From: Akkermansia muciniphila
GTDB lineage: Bacteria; Verrucomicrobiota; Verrucomicrobiia; Verrucomicrobiales; V1-33
NCBI GenBank assembly: GCA_945861415.1
Contig: CAMAUV010000037.1
Coordinates: forward strand, 1 to 43,551
Reading direction: 5' to 3'
DNA: 43,551 nucleotides
The notes below the pieces were generated by a model. That model did no database searches, was not told the DNA's origin, and worked only from the letters and a program-made list of their open reading frames with translations. The position numbers and the translations under genes are program-made. This document shows, one piece after another, positions 42,498 to 43,551 of the stretch (its first letter is position 1; each line of letters starts with the position of its first letter).

Positions 42498-43415
42498 ATG
42501 CGTTTATCCATCCGATTCCTTTTCGCCATTTCCCTCATGAGTGCCGCTGTGCGTGCCGCCGATCCGGCTCCCGCCGCAGTTCCCCTGCGCGTGCTCGTCT
42601 GGGACGAGCGCCAGCCAGCGCAAAAGGAGGCCTACGCCGGCGGGTTCCTCGGCGATGCCATTGCCGCTTATCTCGAAAAGCAGCCCGGGCTCAGCGTTAA
42701 ATCCGTCTCCATCGATTCTCCGGAACAGGGACTCGACGCCGCCACGCTGGACAGCACAGATGTCATCGTATGGTGGGGGCATGTCCGGCATATGAATGTG
42801 ACCGTGGCGCACACGGAGGACGTGGTGCAGCGTGTGCGCGATGGCCGGCTCGGCTTTGTCCCGCTGCATTCCGCCCACTGGTGCCGGCCATTCGTGCGCC
42901 TCATGCAGGAACGCGCCAAAGCCGACGCCCTCGCAAAACTGCCCGAAGCGGAGCGTGCGACTGCTAAGTGGGAGTTTCTCAATCAAACCCCCATCGGCAC
43001 CGGGGTGAAGGCAGACGCCCCGCTCACGCCGTCAGTGAAGAAAGAGGGCGATGTCTACCAGTTCACCCTGCCGCAGTGTGTATTCCCCTCGTGGCGCGCC
43101 GACGGAGCGCCGGGTCACATGACCACGCTACTGCCACAGCATCCCATCGCCGCCGGGCTGCCGGCCAAGTGGGACGTGAAGCAGACGGAGATGTACAACG
43201 AGCCCCACCACGTTCCTGCGCCCGATGCCGTCATTTTCGAGGAGAAGTGGGACAAAGGCGAACACTTCCGCAGCGGTTGTGCATGGCAGGTAGACAAAGG
43301 ACGCGTGTTCTACTTCCGCCCCGGCCACGAAAGCTACCCGGTCTTCCGTCAGGAGGAACCTCTCCGCGTCGTGCTCAACGCAGTGCGCTGGGCTGCCCCG
43401 GCTCCCGCAAAGTAA
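42498..43415 (+). CDS. Secreted ThuA-like (trehalose utilisation) protein
   Basis: A 305-residue exported protein; from ATG 42498 it has a good signal peptide (MRLSIRFLFAISLMSAAVRA). The ThuA fold is type-1 glutamine amidotransferase-like: V-L-V-W-D-E-R-Q-P, D-V-I-V-W-W-G-H, V-R-D-G-R-L-G-F-V-P-L-H-S-A-H, then T-E-M-Y-N-E-P-H-H and G-R-V-F-Y-F-R-P-G-H-E. Rhizobial ThuA takes part in trehalose/sucrose catabolism. In PVC bacteria such proteins are often exported and found with DUF1080 and Gfo/Idh/MocA genes, both present in this window. Substrate unknown. ATGs at 42474 and 42483 are in frame but only extend the N-terminus. Confidence 0.9.
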   Translation: MRLSIRFLFAISLMSAAVRAADPAPAAVPLRVLVWDERQPAQKEAYAGGFLGDAIAAYLEKQPGLSVKSVSIDSPEQGLDAATLDSTDVIVWWGHVRHMNVTVAHTEDVVQRVRDGRLGFVPLHSAHWCRPFVRLMQERAKADALAKLPEAERATAKWEFLNQTPIGTGVKADAPLTPSVKKEGDVYQFTLPQCVFPSWRADGAPGHMTTLLPQHPIAAGLPAKWDVKQTEMYNEPHHVPAPDAVIFEEKWDKGEHFRSGCAWQVDKGRVFYFRPGHESYPVFRQEEPLRVVLNAVRWAAPAPAK

Positions 43416-43518
43416 TGCCTCACTAATTTTCCTAGAAACTACAGAATCGAAGGCACGGCAAATTCTCCTAGCCATTCCCATCGGCCCGTTCATATGGAGC
43501 TGTGTTTCTTCTTGCCAA

Positions 43519-43551
43519 ATGCGATTTCTCCTCACGCTACTCACCATCACC
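43519..43551 (+). CDS. Start of an exported protein (partial, runs off the edge)
   Basis: From the ATG at 43519 the last 11 codons read M-R-F-L-L-T-L-L-T-I-T, which looks like the beginning of a signal peptide. It lies 103 bases after the ThuA-like gene on the same strand. Too short to assign. Confidence 0.35.
   Translation, partial: MRFLLTLLTIT

Overview
The window (about 60% G+C) looks like chromosomal DNA of a verrucomicrobial bacterium (PVC group). This is inferred from the gene repertoire, not from any marker alignment: secreted Cys-type sulfatases, a DUF1080 protein, a ThuA-like protein, a Tat-exported Gfo/Idh/MocA oxidoreductase, a CotH/lamin-tail giant, a PEP-CTERM tail, 'DPDGDG' C-terminal modules, a LacI/XylR-like regulator remnant, and housekeeping genes such as rex, recR, hemW and a RhlE-type helicase. 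Shine-Dalgarno sequences are often weak, so many starts were chosen from signal peptides and domain ends.

Layout. 0-0.15 kb: end of an IS3-family element running off the left edge. 0.27-4.4 kb: serine acetyltransferase, SprT-like zinc protein, M48 lipoprotein peptidase and a sulfatase with a C-terminal repeat region. 4.5-8.1 kb (minus): a RapA-like protein with destroyed ATPase motifs, followed by rex; its promoter carries a 10-bp inverted repeat over the -35 box. 8.2-11.1 kb: a gene-poor accessory patch with short ORF remnants and an FGE-like secreted protein bracketed by two 153-bp direct repeats differing at one base. A tRNA-Glu gene closes this patch. 11.4-14.5 kb: second sulfatase and two cyclophilins ending in a clear terminator. 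14.5-17.7 kb (minus): SDR, a broken LacI/XylR-type regulator, Gfo/Idh/MocA oxidoreductase and a DCC-family protein.

17.8-22 kb: AvtA aminotransferase, L,D-transpeptidase with terminator, RhlE-like helicase and a membrane-protein fragment. 22.1-25.9 kb: a large YdbH/AsmA-like protein followed after 3 bases by a lipoprotein that appears to fuse YnbE-like and YdbL-like parts, probably an envelope lipid-transport bridge. 26.1-29.8 kb: DUF1080 protein and a histidine kinase/response regulator pair. 29.9-31.8 kb: membrane protein with a degenerate class III cyclase domain overlapping recR. 31.8-34.8 kb (minus): HYDIN-like membrane protein overlapping hemW. 34.9-42.1 kb: three surface-protein genes sharing domain types. 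42.1-43.5 kb: small conserved-looking protein, ThuA-like protein and the first codons of another exported protein.

The most notable items are the ATPase-dead RapA homologue, the YnbE-YdbL fusion beside a YdbH homologue, the pseudo-cyclase coupled to recR, and the repeat-flanked FGE-like cassette. No CRISPR array, rRNA or intact prophage is visible.
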